Assembly (NCBI GenBank): GCA_902761265.1
Contig: CACWJV010000098.1
Span: forward strand, 1-7,717
Source: Oscillospiraceae bacterium
Lineage (GTDB): Bacteria > Bacillota > Clostridia > Oscillospirales > Acutalibacteraceae
Length of the DNA stretch: 7,717 bases
Reading direction: 5' to 3'
In this document: positions 6,877 through 7,717 of the stretch, piece after piece
Numbering within the stretch: position 1 is the first letter of the stretch
Layout of the letters: each line of letters begins with the position of its first letter
Position numbers and translations under genes: made by a program
Notes under the pieces: generated by a model
The model's input: only the letters and a program-made list of their open reading frames with translations
Databases searched by the model: none
What the model was told of the DNA's origin: nothing

Positions 6877-7717
6877 ATGCTGAATAAAGACAAAGTACAA
6901 CTTGCGATCGCGCCGATCGCGTGGACCAACGACGATCTGCCCGATCTCGGCGCGGAAAACACGTTTGAACAGTGCATCAGCGAAATGGCGCTGGCAGGCT
7001 TCACCGGCAGCGAGATCGGCAACAAATACCCGAAAGACGTTGCAACGCTCAAACACAAGCTCGACGTGCGCGGCATGCGTATCTGCAACGCGTGGTTCTC
7101 CTCGCTGCTTTTGAGCGAAGGCTACGACGCCACGATCGAAGCGTTTATCAAACACCGCGATTTTCTGCACGCGCTCGGCGCAAAAGTCATCGGCGCTTCC
7201 GAGCAGGGCAACTCCATTCAAGGCAAACCCGTTTCCATCTTCGGCGAAAAGCCGGTCTATACCGACGAGCAATGGGAACTGATCCGCAAGGGCTTCAACG
7301 AAATGGGCCGCCTCGCCAAAGAAAAGGGTATGTACTTTACGATCCATCACCATATGGGCACCGGCGTCCAGACAGCCGAAGAGATCGACAAGCTGATGGA
7401 GATCACCGATCCAAACCTCGTCTATCTGCTGTACGATACCGGCCATCTGGCGTTCAGCGGCGAAGACGCGATCGGCGTGCTGAAAAAGTATGTCCACCGC
7501 ATCAAGCACGTCCACCTCAAGAGCATCCGTCAAAGCGTGATCGACGACGCAAAAGCCAAGGGCTACAGCTTCCTCGACGCGGTGCGTGCCGGCTCGTTTA
7601 CCGTGCCCGGCGACGGCGATTTCGATTTCACCCCGGTGTTCGACATCCTTTCCGACGCCGACTATGAGGGCTGGGTTGTGGTCGAAGCCGAACAGGATCC
7701 GGCAGTCGCGAACCCCT
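6877..7717 (+). CDS. iolE: Inosose dehydratase (2-keto-myo-inositol dehydratase), 3' end cut by the window
   Basis: IolE removes water from 2-keto-myo-inositol, the product of IolG, to give the cyclohexanedione that IolD opens. It uses a divalent metal such as Mn or Co. The visible 280 residues are one (beta/alpha)8 xylose-isomerase-like domain. Likely metal-site and active-site residues include the IHHHMG stretch, Asp187 and His190 in YDTGHLAFSG, the HVHLK strand, and Glu270 or Glu272 in VVEAEQDP. IolE is normally about 300 residues, so only some 15-20 are missing. AAGGGAG at 6863-6869 lies 7 nt before the ATG, a strong site, so translation does not rely on coupling to iolD. The gap to iolD is filled by the cassette. 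I see no convincing promoter in 6822-6876, so iolE probably depends on read-through. Confidence 0.95.
   Translation, partial: MLNKDKVQLAIAPIAWTNDDLPDLGAENTFEQCISEMALAGFTGSEIGNKYPKDVATLKHKLDVRGMRICNAWFSSLLLSEGYDATIEAFIKHRDFLHALGAKVIGASEQGNSIQGKPVSIFGEKPVYTDEQWELIRKGFNEMGRLAKEKGMYFTIHHHMGTGVQTAEEIDKLMEITDPNLVYLLYDTGHLAFSGEDAIGVLKKYVHRIKHVHLKSIRQSVIDDAKAKGYSFLDAVRAGSFTVPGDGDFDFTPVFDILSDADYEGWVVVEAEQDPAVANP

Overview
The window is GC-rich and almost entirely plus-strand coding. It reads as a piece of an anaerobic Firmicutes (Clostridia, probably Oscillospiraceae-like gut) chromosome carrying sugar catabolism genes. That assignment is an inference from the protein sequences, the strong AGGAGG-type ribosome binding sites and the gene content; nothing in the window fixes the species.

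Layout: (1) Bases 1-2358 hold the 3' three quarters of a LacZ-type GH2 beta-galactosidase, cut by the window edge. (2) Bases 2372-2422 form a compact junction. A strong hairpin terminator ends the galactosidase unit, and a good extended -10 promoter begins inside that same hairpin. (3) From 2485 to the end runs a myo-inositol catabolic operon in the order iolG (inositol 2-dehydrogenase), iolB (5-deoxy-glucuronate isomerase), iolD (ThDP-dependent trihydroxycyclohexanedione hydrolase) and iolE (inosose dehydratase, cut at the window end). In pathway order IolG oxidises myo-inositol to 2-keto-myo-inositol, IolE dehydrates it, IolD opens the ring and IolB isomerises 5-deoxy-glucuronate. The kinase, aldolase, semialdehyde dehydrogenase, transporter and regulator of the pathway are not in the window.

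The unusual part is in the intergenic spaces of the iol operon. Three arrays of exactly four copies of a 7-bp unit (ATTCGGA or its complement) occur, one after iolB and two after iolD, each next to a short GC-rich hairpin. The two arrays after iolD are in opposite orientation. Each joins an inner hairpin to make roughly 60-bp terminal inverted repeats around a small gene for a 23S rRNA intervening-sequence-type four-helix-bundle protein. That gene is visibly lower in GC than its neighbours. The whole 554-bp block (6268-6821) looks like a small mobile cassette inserted between iolD and iolE. No transposase is visible.

No tRNA, rRNA, CRISPR array or minus-strand gene could be supported.
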